Assembly: GCA_016987375.1 (NCBI GenBank)
Contig: PJRA01000549.1
Location: 493,622 to 556,145, forward strand
Source: Brachionus koreanus
Lineage: Eukaryota > Rotifera > Eurotatoria > Ploima > Brachionidae
Direction: 5' to 3'
DNA length: 62,524 bases
Part shown: in pieces, positions 1 to 12,863 of the stretch
Position numbering within the stretch: position 1 is the first letter of the stretch
Layout of the letters: each line of letters begins with the position of its first letter
Program-made: the position numbers and the translations under genes
Notes under the pieces: model-generated
What the model was told of the DNA's origin: nothing
The model's input: the letters and a program-made list of their open reading frames with translations, nothing else
The model's database searches: none

Positions 1-1189
1 TTTTTCAGATTTTTCATAATAGTGCAACTTTGAATGTTGCACCATGTTGTTTTTACGGAACTTGCTTTTGACTTTTGAAAGAAAAGTTATAAAAATTTTT
101 AACATTTTTTTCTGTTCTATTGTACTAAATTTCTCAAAACCATCCTTTTCAATGGAAAAATAAATAAAATAAAATTTTGTCTCCGAGATAAGGGTTCTCT
201 TTAGGTGAGCATTGGTCTTTAAATTCTCTCTTTAGGCTGACTTTTATGCGCTTTTTGTGCTTTATGCCATATGGAACAAAGTATTTCTATAACTTTTATG
301 TTATCTTTTATGAACCTTTAATAGAGGATTAATAGCTAAGCTAGAATTTTATGTTCTTAATAAAAGAACAAAGTACTGATATGTCTTGTTTGGTTTAAGA
401 ATCTATTTTTTTCAATTAATTTCAATTGACCAAAACATGTAATTTTAAAAGAAGAAGATAGTATAATATTACATGAAGTACATAAATGATACATGATTAG
501 ATTTTTATTGTATCATTGTCAATTGATGGATTTTCTCTAAAGATAAATGTGTGAAATTTAAAAATTTTTATTTTAAAATACAGGAAAAAATTAAAATAAC
601 GTATGATTTGATTGATTTTAAAAACTTTTTAATCTTTTTAATGTTATAAGATCCTGAAGTTAATTATGAATACCCAGATATAACTTCATTTTCTTTTCTA
701 ATAATGAAAAGTTTGAAAGCTAAATTTCAATTTTCCAATCTGGTATTATTTAACTATTCTATTTTTATCATTCTATCTTTTAATGATAATGACAATAATC
801 AAGTTTGAATTTTAATTTTCGGACTAAAAAAATGAACTCTTTATTTTCAACAATTCTACAGGCTTCTGTTTCTAGAACTGATTTGTATAAGTTGTTGTCG
901 AACTCTTAATTTATCCTTAACAATTTAATATGATACTAGAGAATTTGAATACCCATGGAAAACGATTAATTCAATTTTTAAATCTTAGCTAATAATGGCG
1001 ATTCATAAAAATCTCTTTTTGATAAAAGATTGATATGTTAGTTAATATGAATGTTTAAATGTGTTCTATCATTACGTTTTAACTTTTTTTATAATTTTCA
1101 ATTTTAGGAAAAGTTTTATTTATTTTTGAATAAACAATTTTTGAAAACTTTGAAAAATTAAATTTTTCTTTTTGTTGAAAGATTTTTCT

Positions 1190-1326
1190 TAACATGTTTA
1201 ATAAATGTTGTGACACTTAAAAAAATTATGATCATTAAAAAAGTCTTTCTGATAAAGTCTTCTCATATATGAATTAAGAATTCTATTCTATTTTTGTTAA
1301 CATGTTTTATAAATGTTGTGACACTA
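1190..1326. repeat. 28-base direct repeat pair
   Basis: The unit reads aacatgtttaataaatgttg followed by tgacac. It occurs at about 1190-1217 and again at about 1298-1325 with one or two mismatches, roughly 108 bases apart. Each unit contains TGTTGTGACACT. Its role is unknown. Confidence 0.6.
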
Positions 1327-1531
1327 AGATACTTGGAACTGCGTGACAATGTTCTGTTTGACCCAATGGGATAAACTTAATATTTTAGTCTTTAAAGCAA
1401 ATAGAAGCTTATGGTCAAATTTTAACTATCATTTTTAAAAAATCATCTCTAGAAGGTCTTTAAATATTTTTAAATTAACTTCAAATGCATGTTTTTAAAT
1501 AGATAAACTTTCAACGTTAAAGTTTATTTTT

Positions 1532-1725
1532 TTAACACTAACTAGAAGCACCAAGCATTTTTCAAAATATTTTTTATTTCCAAAATATTCCATAAAAAAG
1601 CTATAATAAAGTAATATCATTTTTTAAAGAAAATTTTAAAATCTACATAAGTCAAAAAAGATATATTCATGTGAAAAATCTATTCAAAAGATACGAGGAT
1701 TTAAAAGTTTTTCTTCTAGTGTTAA
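1532..1725. mobile_element. piggyBac-like MITE, copy 1
   Basis: A 194-base AT-rich non-coding segment starts TTAACACTAACTAGAAG. It ends with the inverted counterpart CTTCTAGTGTTAA. TTAA at both outer edges followed by CACTA...GAA matches the target-site and terminal style of piggyBac transposons. No transposase is encoded. Related copies are at 37469 and 49509, with a decayed one at 36909. Confidence 0.6.
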
Positions 1726-2932
1726 ATCTTCAAATATTTTGTCCAGGTATAATTATCAACACTTGACTATGCTATGCTATTAATGAATACCTGTCTTGGC
1801 ATCAAATTTTGGTCATATACTTTTCTCTTTTTTTTTATTTAAATATTTTTTCTTTATTTCTATAAACATTTTTTTTATCTTACATCGACTTGAAGGGAGG
1901 GTTAATGAAATGAATTAATACTTCAATGCAGTCTAAATAATTAAATTATATTTCACTTAATTGTAACTTTGTAACTCATTTAATTCTATCGCGCTACAAA
2001 GAGTACTAAGAGTACTACTAATCTTGATAGTACTATTCAAAGTTCAGATTAAAAAATTTAAATTATAAAGAATTGAATGATGATTAAGATAATATTTAAA
2101 GTTGTTATTAATTATCAATACAAAATTGTATCCTGCATTTTATCTTACATGTTACTATTACATATTCATGTTACTATTACACAATAAAGTTCATAATTAT
2201 GTTCCTTTTTTTATTCATTTATTATTACTTGTCTAGTTAATTTGGTTAATTAATTAAGATTTTACAAATTTATTTTTATCTAAAGAAATTAAATTTTTAA
2301 ATTTAAATTTTTTTTTACTAATATCATATAGTATTTGCTGATAAAATGAAAGGGCAAAAAAATGATGGTAATTGATATCAGATGACAAGTTAATTGTACC
2401 AAGAATAATGTAACAAGTTAATTTCCGGCATGGTATCAAAAAAACAATTTTTTGTTTTCTTAGCATGCTGTGGTTATTTTTCAATTTGAAAAATAAAATA
2501 AAATGATTGATTGATATCTAATTTAGAGTAGAATTTAGAGCAAAGCATAAATTCTTCAATTGACTACAGATCTTTGAAACATAATTCAAATGAATGGAAA
2601 AGTAATGTGTAAGTTCCAAAATTAATGAATTGGTGTATGAAAAATTAAAAAAAAATGAAGCAAAAAATGAAGAAAACTCTATTGAGCTTCAATTTTTTTG
2701 GTTTAAATTTTTTTTGATATTCTTACATTTTTATGACGAAAAAAAATTAATTAACAAAAAAAATTTATGCTCTAAAAAAATCATCATAACATACTTTCTG
2801 CTTTATCACAGTAATGTTTGAACAGCTTTTCACAAATACTAATTACATTTATAAATAATCGACGACGTAACTCCATGTTTTCTTGATGATTCTAGTGAAA
2901 ATTAATTAAATAAATTGATTTTTAATATTAAA

Positions 2933-3587
2933 TTATTTTTTAGGATATTTTACAAGATACGGATCTTCAATAACTCTTTTCATTTCTTTCCATTTAAATT
3001 TAGCTTCTTGTATGCAAATTTTTATCTATTAAAAAAAGAATAAGCTTAACTTTTCTTAATAATAAAACTTTTACCAGTTCTTGTTGATCAAGCTCTTCAA
3101 GACAAGAATTAGACACAGTTGTTAGTCTTGAGTTCATAATTTCAATAAATTCCTCGATTGTTTTGGGCTCTTTTTTAATCAAATCCTTAAAATTTGCTTT
3201 TAAATGAAGTGCTTTATTTAAAACGAAAATTTACATTTATTTGAACAGCTTTCGGATTAGCTGGTTCATTAAAAACATGAACTGGTTGTTCTTGTAAAAA
3301 AAAATTAATTTTTTTTCTCGAATATTAGCTCAATTAAAAAACAAGGATTAAAAAAAAATCCTTGTTAATTAGAAACCTTCTTCATTTGATTGTTGAGCAT
3401 TGGCGAGCATGGGCTTAATCACTCGGATGTAATTGTTCCGCAAATCTTGCTTTGGAAAAATGTTAAATTTAGTGAGAAATTTATTATTTTTATTCTCAAA
3501 TACTTCATATTTTGAAAAATCATGTAATTCATACAAGCCGAATCTATTCAGGCTATTAGAAACACAATTGTCCGGGGAAAAATGCAT
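2933..3587 (-). CDS. Unrecognised four-exon gene, about 156 aa
   Basis: I do not recognise this family. Proposed exons on the minus strand are 3587-3377, 3290-3235, 3185-3075 and 3025-2933. The introns are 86, 49 and 49 nt with GT-AG ends, and the total is 471 nt with a TAA stop. The predicted product is soluble, with no signal peptide or membrane segment. It begins MHFSPDNC, contains the motif NRFGLYELHDF, has an acidic/Gln linker (QQSNEEEQP), then a helical half ending in EMKRVIEDPYLVKYPKK. Conserved-looking sequence (LNRFGLYELHDF, KMxRVIEDPYL) and good splice sites argue that it is real. An in-frame acceptor lies just upstream of the chosen Met, and another frame there (about 3600-3650) is also open, so further 5' exons are possible. 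Confidence 0.6.
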
Positions 3588-4844
3588 ATTTCTTCCTTCC
3601 AGATGGCTTCTGGTAAATTTTTTTCAAATTGGTTCAAAAAATCATCAAATTTCTTTATTTTTTTATTAGCAGGTAATTAATTCACTAGAGCTAATTTTTG
3701 AAATATTGCCTTGGAAACAATTAATTTCAAATGCATATACCTTTAGAGAGTGAGTATAATTTGAAATTTTTTTTTCACATATATATCAATTTTAATTTAG
3801 ATCGTTTTTGTTCAGTTATTCAGCTATACTTGATGATTTAAATTTTTTCTCAAGAGACTATCTTTATTCCATCTATTTAGAATATTTTGAATATTTGACT
3901 TGATCGTCAAAATCCACTTTAGAGCAATAATTTATGAGAATTCATAAGAAATTCAGAAAGCTAATTTCCATGTTAAGCACAATTTTTGTTTGCTTTTTAA
4001 ATTCTCTCAAAAAAGAACTAATATTGAACAAATCTGTCTTTTTTCTAGTACTTCTAATGAGCATATTATCTAAATTGAAAATAATTTTGTATTTAAAAAG
4101 TTTTAGCAATTAAAACCATTGACATTTAAATTTTTTAAGACGTTAATGACAAGACTATTAGTTGAACAACATTTAGAAATCATTTCGAGTACAACCAAAA
4201 ATAATTTCTATCTATCTTCTTGCTAATTGACACTGCTTTTGAATGATTGAAGCATCGAGCTAAATAAAAAATTTTTTTAACGATTAAAAAAGATTTTAAT
4301 TTAACTAAAATAAAATTAAAATAATCATAATTTCAAATGATGCTTTTATTTTTATTAGAAAACTCAATTCATTTTAAATGAGTGCAATAAATTTTTTTTT
4401 AAAAAAGAATTAAGGTAATAAAATAAATGCCTTTAATTTTTAGAATAAAATCGTAAAATGAAAACTTTTAGTGAGCATTTTATGTTATTATTTTTTTTTC
4501 TTGATTAAATATTTAGATATTTATGACAAAATAACAACTTTCTTTAAATATGAGCAAAATAAAAAATTAAAATTAGAAATTTTATTTACAAAAATAGAAA
4601 AAAAAAACTAATCTTTTATTAAAAAAAATTACAAAAATTGCATTTTAGGCTTTGATACGTTAATTAGAAAAAAACTTAAATTATATATCAGTCAATTAAA
4701 AAAAAAACTACCATTTTTGAATATTGGGTCATCAAGAATTAACTATTAAAGTTTACGCATTGACTAACGGAAGCGTAAAATTTATTAAATTAAAACCTGA
4801 CATCATAAAGTTTTCATACTACTTGAATATTCTTATTAAGACGA
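3588..4844. other. AT-rich intergenic DNA
   Basis: It lies between the unrecognised gene and the 3' end of the calcium-sensor gene. I see no supported coding sequence or RNA gene. Upstream exons of the unrecognised gene could lie in its first few hundred bases. Confidence 0.5.
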
Positions 4845-5524
4845 TCAATTATTTGAACTAGGATCGAACTGCAATAGACGAACAATGGACGGGTCTCCTT
4901 TGGCACCCTCAATGAATTCTAAAATTGAATAGAATAAAATGAAATGATTATTTTTTTCTTTAATTTGCCAACCTTCGAGTGAAATATTATCATCATTGTT
5001 TTTGTCCATATTGCGGAAAATTTTATCCGTTCTCTTTTCAGGTGTTGCCTCGTCATCAGCCATTCGCATCACACTACCAACCATTTTATAAATTGCCTGT
5101 TCAAAAAAAATAATTTTTAAAATTTTTTTTTTCAATCTATAATTACCGAAACAATTTCGAGCATTTCAGCTCGAGAGACAAATCCATTTCCATCTACATC
5201 ATACATGTTGAACGCCCATCTGAGTTTGTCTTCAAGCTTGCCGCGGCTTGTAATGCTCAATGCGCACAAAAATTCTCGGAAATCTATGTTTCCATCATGG
5301 TTCGCATCAAATGTCCTGAATACATGCTCGGCAAACTTGGACGCATCGCCATACGGAAAAAAATTATTGTAAATTTTTTTGAATTCTTCTACTGACAAAA
5401 AGCCGCTTGGACAGTCTTTCAAAAATCCTTTGTACCACTCTTGAATTTCCTGCTCAGAAAAATCGGTCTGCTTTGTTAGTTCAATAAGAGTCTCTGGACG
5501 CAGTCTAGTCTTATTGTTTCCCAT
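4845..5524 (-). CDS. Hippocalcin/neurocalcin-type neuronal calcium sensor
   Basis: A Ca2+-myristoyl-switch protein of the visinin-like group, which binds membranes on Ca2+ loading in neurons. Exons are 5524-5147, 5096-4973 and 4918-4845 (introns 50 and 54 nt), giving 191 aa against about 193 in vertebrate hippocalcin. The N terminus [11 protein letters not shown] carries the N-myristoylation glycine. Four EF-hands are visible. EF1 (residues about 36-47) is the family's non-binding CPxG version. EF2 is [12 protein letters not shown] and EF3 is [14 protein letters not shown]4 is [12 protein letters not shown], in which loop position 6 is Asp instead of the usual Gly. Family signature stretches [25 protein letters not shown] and [15 protein letters not shown] are intact. 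The tail [19 protein letters not shown] matches hippocalcin/neurocalcin. Frequenin (NCS-1) is less likely because of this tail. Confidence 0.95.
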
Positions 5525-8500
5525 TTAGAAATAGAAAAATGTCTAAAAATTTACAAATTTAACTAAGTTTTAATTAAATATTTTTTTTAAACAGGTAGAT
5601 TTATTCACTTTAGACTAGCTACAGCCGTCGGAAATATTTGTTTTGATAATTTAAAAGGCATTTTCTTTTTTTCTTCATTAATAAACTGTATTGAATATCC
5701 AATTAAGAAAAAAAAAGATTTTTGGATAAAATTTTATTTTTTATCAGAATGGAGTATTGTTGTCTTGAAAATTAAATTTGATCTAAATTTACAAAAAAAA
5801 AAAACTTGAAAAGAAAATCAATAAAAAATTTTAAACTTGAACTCATTTTTTATTCCAACTTTAAATACAGTGTTCATTTAATTTCATTAATTGAGCAACT
5901 GGTTCAGGAAATAATTTATTAAATCTTGTTCACTTTCTTTAACTAAAAATAAAAGTTTGTTTCCTCTAATTCCAGGTTCCGAAATAGCAACTTGCTAGAT
6001 TGTTTTGAGACATTGCTATCTAATTTTCAAATAGCATTAGAATTAAGCTCCTAAAGGAATAAATTTTACTTGAAAATCTTCCGATTGCACAATATCCTGG
6101 ATATATAATTAAAGAAGAAAGGACAAAAAGGATAGCAGTTGAGAAAAACAAAAATTCTAATAAAAATAAACTATTTTCTTTTTAGCTCTTAAATAGTAAG
6201 CCATTTTATTGATCGAAAAATATGTGTTCTTAATACAAAAAGATACTTAGCACAACCAAAGATTAAAAAGCGTAAAACAAGCTCTTTCAGCAACAAAAAA
6301 TATTAATGTTTTCATTTTATCAATTAGTGTTCAATGGGGCCTTATCTGCAACCAAATTCGGTTTAATTTCAACAATTTTAGAATTAACCGAGTTTCTTTT
6401 AGGCCCAATTGCACCCGTCTAAAATGAATCTTAACCCACATTTTCATTCATGAACTAAACCAAATGATTGTTTTAAATTAAAAATAAATTTAGAAAGAAA
6501 TTCTATATTTTTGTTTAATGTTCTCTTTAGATAAAAAAAAAAATCAAAGTCAAAAATTTACCAAGCCTTTTTGCTCAATTGAATCATAGGCCCTAATGAG
6601 CATTTAAAAAGTGATTAGAAAAAAAAAAAACTTTTACTATTCAAATAAAGTTTATTTACACTAAATTTAATTTTAGTTATATTAGTTAATTAAAAAAATA
6701 TAAATATACACATATTAAGCAGCTAGCTTCAAACTTATCGATTATTTCGGTGAGAAAAGGAATTAATTTGTAATTAATATTAATTTTAAATAAAGCCTAT
6801 TTGTTTAAAAGGACTATTTTGATAATTCTTTAGGTGTATAGAATTTATTCAATAATCTTAATTAGCTATTTAGCAATAAAATATGCATTAGGTCAGGCTT
6901 TTTAGCTAGATTAAAATTTTATGATTTCTATTTGAATTATAAAATTTTAATACTTTCAAAATTTTCAATAAGACTAGATGCAAAACAAAAAAATCCTAAA
7001 CACAAAATTAAAATACATAATTTACACAGCATTTTTGGTAAAAGCTAATCAATTTAATTAGCAACAAAAAAAGTCAACAGATTTAATTTAAAGGCATATT
7101 TGAAATTAAACATTTATATTTTTATGATGTAAATTTAGCTAACGTACACCTAAAAAATGACAAGTTTTAAATGAGATTTCGTTTTCTCTAAAATGTCACG
7201 TAAAATCTTAATTAAAAAACTTGATATGATTTTTGCCAAAATGGACTCTCTCAATCACCTTAAGTAATGAGAGAATATGCGCTGGTTAAAATTAGCTCTT
7301 TAGAATTAAATAAGACTTCAATAAGCACAAAAAAAAATTCATAATTTCAATTAAATTAAAAATTTTAATTACAAATCAATAATTTAAAAAAGAAACAAAC
7401 AAAAATCAACAACTCCCTCGGTTATTAGTCACATGAATGATTTTTATATGCAACAAGAAACGAATACTCATTGGTCTGATTCAAATAAAATTAATAACAA
7501 AATATAATATAATTAAAATTAAAATAGAATTAAAAAAAATAAAAACCTACCATGATTTTTCCTATTATTGGTTTTTAATTTTATTCAAATTTCAATTTAA
7601 AATATCAAAAATTATACCTTAATTATTTGGCTTATGCATTTTGTTTATACAAAAAAAAATAATCATTCATCATTTTTTTAGTCATGAAACTAAATAACCT
7701 ATTAGAGCAATTAACTATTGTTATAATCGATTATTATAAATTGACAAATTATTGCTTATTAAACTTTAATTTTGCATTTCTTTGAGAAATATAAAAAAAG
7801 CTCAGAAAAAATTTGTCTGATAGAGAACTAGTGCCATGTATTCTAATTGATGCAAAAATGATTGCTTCTACTATCTGATAATAAAGTTATTTATCCAAAA
7901 ATAATTAGCTAAAAATAGAAAAGTATCTTTGACTGGTAAAACAAATTAATTCAAACATTACACATCAAAATATATTATAAAAATAAATAAATCATTTTTT
8001 TCTCTTTAAATTAAATGCTTGGTATTTTATTTACATTTTAATTATTTGCATCTGAAATACTTTGAAAATGAAAAAAAAAAAAAAAAAAATTTTTTTCTAT
8101 TTGTAAATTTACATACTCAGAAAACCCTAAAACTCATTATTTTTAATTAAAAGTTTTGTTAATTTTTTTGTTTTTAATTCCGTCATTGATGAAAATATTT
8201 TATTAAATTTTAAGAGTGCGTTTTAATCGGCTTAAATTTATTCATGAGATACCATTACATGATTAAATTTAATTTTAAATTTATCTCTAACAATTCACAA
8301 TCCCACTCAACTCGATAGAAATGATTAGAAAATAAAAACAATAAATAGCACTGGCTGTCAATCATTGTGAGGTGTCTTTTTGTGCTTAAACTGAATCGAT
8401 GAATGCTTTCTAGTTTTTAGACACATTGTCAGCTATTTAAATAACTAAATAGCTAAAATGATATGTACCCTTTCTGACACGTACTTTAAATTTTTAATCA

Positions 8501-9146
8501 AAATTCTATCAAGTTTACGAGAGCTCTGTAAAATAAATAACATTTAATAAACTATGAATGCCAACTAAGAAAAAAAATTTCAATGGAATTTGATTAGGGA
8601 ATTTTTTTTCGCTAGGCGTTTGGAATCAATTTTCAAAATTGCGAATTTACTCTGCTTGTTAGCTCTTGAGAGCAATGTAGTCAAAGTACTGTGATTTACC
8701 GAGAAATAAATCTTAGAAAAATAAACACATATAATATATTAGGTATATTTGCGTATCAGATTTTTTATTAAAAAAAAATATTCTCTTTTTGGTAAACTAA
8801 TCTTCTTCTTTACCTAAATGAAGCATATACTGTGTGGTAAGGCTTGAACAAATGCTAATGATTCAAAAGCTAGAGTAATTATTTATAACTATTGAGAATT
8901 TATTTTATTCATTTAGGATTATAAATACCAAAATTTTATGGATCGAGTTGGCAACTAGCGAATTAAATAAGAGCTTATTTCAACAATTTATTGACTTTTT
9001 ATAATGCTTTCCTGATCGCGCCGAAAATAAGAATATAAACAATAATCATTAATAATGATAATAAATATATTGGAAAATAAAAAAGTTATTGTAAAAATGA
9101 GATTAAATGAATTTAAAATTGCTAAATAATTTGATAAAACAAAACT
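5525..9146. other. AT-rich intergenic DNA, about 3.6 kb
   Basis: Between the start of the calcium-sensor gene and the 3' end of the MFSD12-like gene I see no supported gene. There are homopolymer A/T runs, for example an A-run around 8070-8089 followed by T's. The promoter of the calcium-sensor gene should lie just above 5525. Confidence 0.5.
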
Positions 9147-11078
9147 CTATGCATTTGTTATTGTACCATAATTTATTTGGTCTGAAGAATTTTCTTCACT
9201 TTCTTCGTTTACTAGCAGCGCAGTATCTAAATAATAAAAATTTTAGAAATCAAATTTTATTTTTATTTCTATTTTAAACCTTCATTATGGTTTTTTCGAT
9301 TTGCATAGAGCAAAGATAGAGATATGAATGATAGAAATGTGCATATTGCAGGCAGAAAACTCATAATCGAATGATAGTAATTACCGCAATCACATGTGGA
9401 AGTGGGGCTAGATGGGTTAAGAGTTTAAAATTTCAATTATTGTTTTCTGGTTGTAAAAAATTACTGCTCGCAAGGACTAAATTGTTGTAAAACAGCTACT
9501 GTCAATCCATTCGATAGTTTATCTGTGAATGACATGGCTCCGAACACAAACGCTCCACTGCTGGTATTCGATCCAATTAGATCTGTGGTCAGTGTTAGTG
9601 ATGTGCACAAAATTATTGTGTTGCCGAACCCAAGGAAGATTGATGAGAAAATTGCTGTTGTCTTACGATCAACAATCAGGCTGTTCTTCCAAAATAGAAT
9701 ACATGTCATCAATATTATAGCTGATCCGATTAAATATGAAATCTAATTAAAAAGATATTAAGAGATTTATAATAATTATTTGACTAATTTACATATTCAC
9801 CGAAGTTTTGTTTTAATCTTCTTTGAGGAAATGTGGCTAAAAATCCACTTAAAAAGCTTATGAACGGAATCAATGCTATTGAAGACTAGAAAAAATTTAA
9901 AGTTTTGAAAATTAACTTTATATTTTTTTGAATTTAAATCAAAAATTTACTTTATCCAATTCAAGACTATCAGTTAAATACATTGGAAAGTATACTTGGG
10001 TCATGTTAACTATTAATCTAGTCGACATGTAAAGCAAAGCAACCTATTGACAAAAAAATTTGAAAATTACTCAAATAAAAATAAAAATTTATTTGAATCT
10101 AATTACTAAATAGAATCTGTAGCTTTTCAAATATCCTGACCAATTTAGCTTAGCTCGGTTGGAAAAAAGACTACTTTTTTCTCTTATTTCCTCTTCACTC
10201 AGACTGTTTTTTTCATCAGTACCAGCATGAAATATAAGCTGAAAAATTAAACCCACTGTGCAAACAATAATGCTAAGATACATGAATTTGGGCGCATCTT
10301 TTCGGCTCAATTCGCTATCATCAGTTGAGTCATTTATTTTAAAAAAAAGATAAGTTATTCCATAAGTAAATAGGTTCGAAGTGACCGTAAAAGCATATCT
10401 TTTTTTTTACCATAAATAATATTATCTAAAAAGCTGAAAGCTTAATTGTAAATTACCTTATCGCGTTCAACGAAACTCTTTCGTTTTCGCAGTGCGAAAG
10501 CTGGGGTATTAATGCCAAATGTGATATTTGTGTGGCTGCCCAGCCAAACTGGAATATGACCACGAATGGAGCGTAGTAAATAAATCGGGCCCATTCAACA
10601 CTATTCTCGCAGCCAATGCACAAATTGAACATGAATGGAAAGCTTAATAGAACAGATATAACTCCTTTTAAACTAGAGTAAATTGATAAAGTTTGAAAAC
10701 AATTTTCTAATTTACCGAATAAGTGCCAAGATTTTCTATTGCCATAATTGCTTTAAAAAAAAATGAAAAAAAATTTTTCGGAATTTTTTTTTTTTGTTAC
10801 CAAAAGCCGGATTTAGTACGGTCGGACTCAAAGCCCACAAAAACTGTGGAAACTGCATCAGCAACTTGACCTTTAATAAGATAAAATAATAGTTAAAATT
10901 TTTTGCTGTTTTTTTGCTTATTACCTAAAAGCATCACATAGCCAGATAAAGAATTGCTGAAATTGACTACTCGGTGAAGATAAATAAGCAAATAGCTGAA
11001 CCACATGGAAGCGGTCAAATCATTCAAAACATGACCAACGCCAAAGCTTAATTTTTTGACTAAACTTAACTGATCCAT
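9147..11078 (-). CDS. MFSD12: MFSD12-like major facilitator transporter
   Basis: Ten exons: 11078-10925, 10870-10801, 10750-10716, 10664-10457, 10398-10107, 10043-9951, 9885-9793, 9742-9465, 9407-9280 and 9226-9147. They total 1431 nt, or 476 aa, against about 480 in human MFSD12. The start [20 protein letters not shown], followed by the first helix, matches the family. So do [30 protein letters not shown] (the loop 2-3 MFS motif), [19 protein letters not shown] and [20 protein letters not shown]. Near the end come [18 protein letters not shown] and a Cys-containing loop before the last helix. Family members are lysosomal/melanosomal membrane proteins needed for cysteine import. The C terminus is acidic and hydrophilic (EESEENSS). 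The exon 4/5 region contains a long charged loop ([16 protein letters not shown]). Identification is strong; the transported substrate is inferred from the family. Confidence 0.93.
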
Positions 11079-12683
11079 TTAATTTACTATTTTAAATTAT
11101 TTTGAAGATAATAAGTTCATTTTTAAAAATCTATTAAAATTTATAGAAACATATTTTTTAAGCGTGATAATGAGATGACAGAAAACAAATGAGGACTTAA
11201 AGCAATAGACACATGTGATGTATAGCATTTTATTTTCAAATTCAGGCTAATAAAGCTGAAAATTATCAATGATTAGAAATAATTTATTTTTTTAAAAGCA
11301 TTTTTTATTTTAAATCATATGAAGTCTATTAAAGTGAATAAGTCTCGTGATTTTATGAATATTTTAATATTTGATATTTGTGTACTGCTAGATAAATTTA
11401 ATTGACTCACAAGTTATTTTTTTGTCTTTTCAGTAAAATTGTGTTTATTTATTGGAATTTATCACGAGAAAGAGCCTTAAGGGCGTATACATTTTATCAG
11501 TTATAAAGATAGCTTAATTAATTTAAGCTATTTGTCATGTGAAATTAATTTTTAATCATTTTTAGAACCTTGTTTCGATCAAAGTAAAAAAAGATTATAA
11601 AATTTAAGAATATTTTTGAATGTATTTAAATTGAGTTAAAATTGTTAAAGTTTTTTTTAAATAATTTTTTTCAAGCTGTTCAATTAAGTCCAGACACCAT
11701 TTACTTAGACTTTTTAAGCGACATGACAAAAAATCTTTTACCCAGGATGTTTTAACGTTCACGTACCGTATTGCACAAGAATTTGTTAGATTTTCATTCA
11801 TTAAACATAAAACAATTTGGGATAAAAACTTTAATTAAAAATTTGAGAAATTGAAAAAAATTTACTGAAATTAGCAAGCTTTTGAGAACTAATAAAAAAA
11901 TTGATTAATATTTGATTGATTATAATTTAAAAAATTATAAAAACTGTAAAATTTTTTTTAGAATAAAACCTAATCGATTATAATAAATTAATATTGAGAG
12001 CTCTTTTAATTCTAAATTCAATAATTTTAATTGACTCTATTTTTAAGAACAATAGCTTGATTCAATTCGAAATTTTGTTTTAAATCCCAAACAAAAAAGT
12101 TCAAATCGGAAGTTTAATTTAAAAATAAAAAAATTTGAAGTGAAGTTTAATTTTGAATTTTGGTTCAATTCAAGATTATCAGTCGAAAAAAGCACAAGTT
12201 TTTATATATCAAAGTATTTTAAATTAACTTTTGAGTAATTAGTTGTTCATAAACTTTATTTTTAATTTTTTTATTTTTTCTTTAATTTCTTTAATAAACT
12301 CGGTTTAATTTAAATAGCTGTTTTTTTTAATTTTATCAATTATTATCGATTATTTTCAATACTAATTAAGAAAAAGTGTTTAAAATTATAATGTAAAAGA
12401 AAAAGGATACTGGGCAATTTGGAAAAAAATCCAAATTTCCAGTTTGAGCCTAATAACCTCCGTCAAATAAATGTTAAAATTATAAAGCATGATTTATGAT
12501 TTGGGGCCCTTTGCAATTTTTTTCAATTTACAGATTCTTTTATCAAATAAGACATAGAATTCTTTTTCATTGTCTTGATTTTTCAACTTTTAAATTAAAT
12601 TTAAATAAAAAATTTAGAAAAAAAAATTAATAAACAGGATAGTACTCATTTTATTAATGACCGATTAACAATCAGGATTTGCC
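11079..12683. other. AT-rich intergenic DNA
   Basis: The 5' flank of the MFSD12-like gene followed by about 1.5 kb of AT-rich DNA. A 65-codon minus-strand frame at 11604-11801 has no recognisable domain and no clear splice partners, so I do not call it a gene. Confidence 0.5.
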
Positions 12684-12863
12684 ACACTTAAATATCAACA
12701 TGGATTTATGCGTGGTAAATCCTGTGTAACCAACTTGCCAGAAAGTTTAGATATTATTACTGAGGCCTTGAATAGAGGAATCAGTGCTGTGGTAGTATTT
12801 TTAGATTTCTCGAAGGCGTTTGATCAAGTTTCGCATAAGCTACTAAAGATCAAGTTAAAGAGC
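12684..12863 (+). mobile_element. Non-LTR retrotransposon reverse transcriptase fragment
   Basis: The plus-strand frame reads KYQHGFMRGKSCVTNL, then DIITEALNRG, SAVVVFLDFSKAFDQVSHKLL. These are reverse-transcriptase motifs of Jockey/CR1-type LINEs: QHGFR-KSC, and the catalytic-site block FLDFSKAFD containing the first catalytic Asp. The frame runs directly into an assembly gap, so the remainder is not visible. The same segment recurs at 62400-62524 with very high identity, including the run ACTGAGGCCTTGAATAGAGG. This indicates a multicopy and possibly young family. Confidence 0.9.

Larger units (their letters stand above)
1..2932. other. AT-rich intergenic DNA
   Basis: No convincing gene is seen. 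Short open frames here are rich in Lys, Asn, Phe and Ile and look like chance frames in AT-rich sequence. The stretch contains a short TTAA-bounded element (1532-1725) and a 28-base direct repeat (about 1190 and 1298), both listed separately. Confidence 0.6.

Noticed and set aside
11604..11801. Minus-strand 65-codon frame with a stretch like VKDFLSCRLKSLSKW
   Set aside because: It weakly resembles a LINE segment, but there are no other motifs, no splice partners and no repeat evidence.
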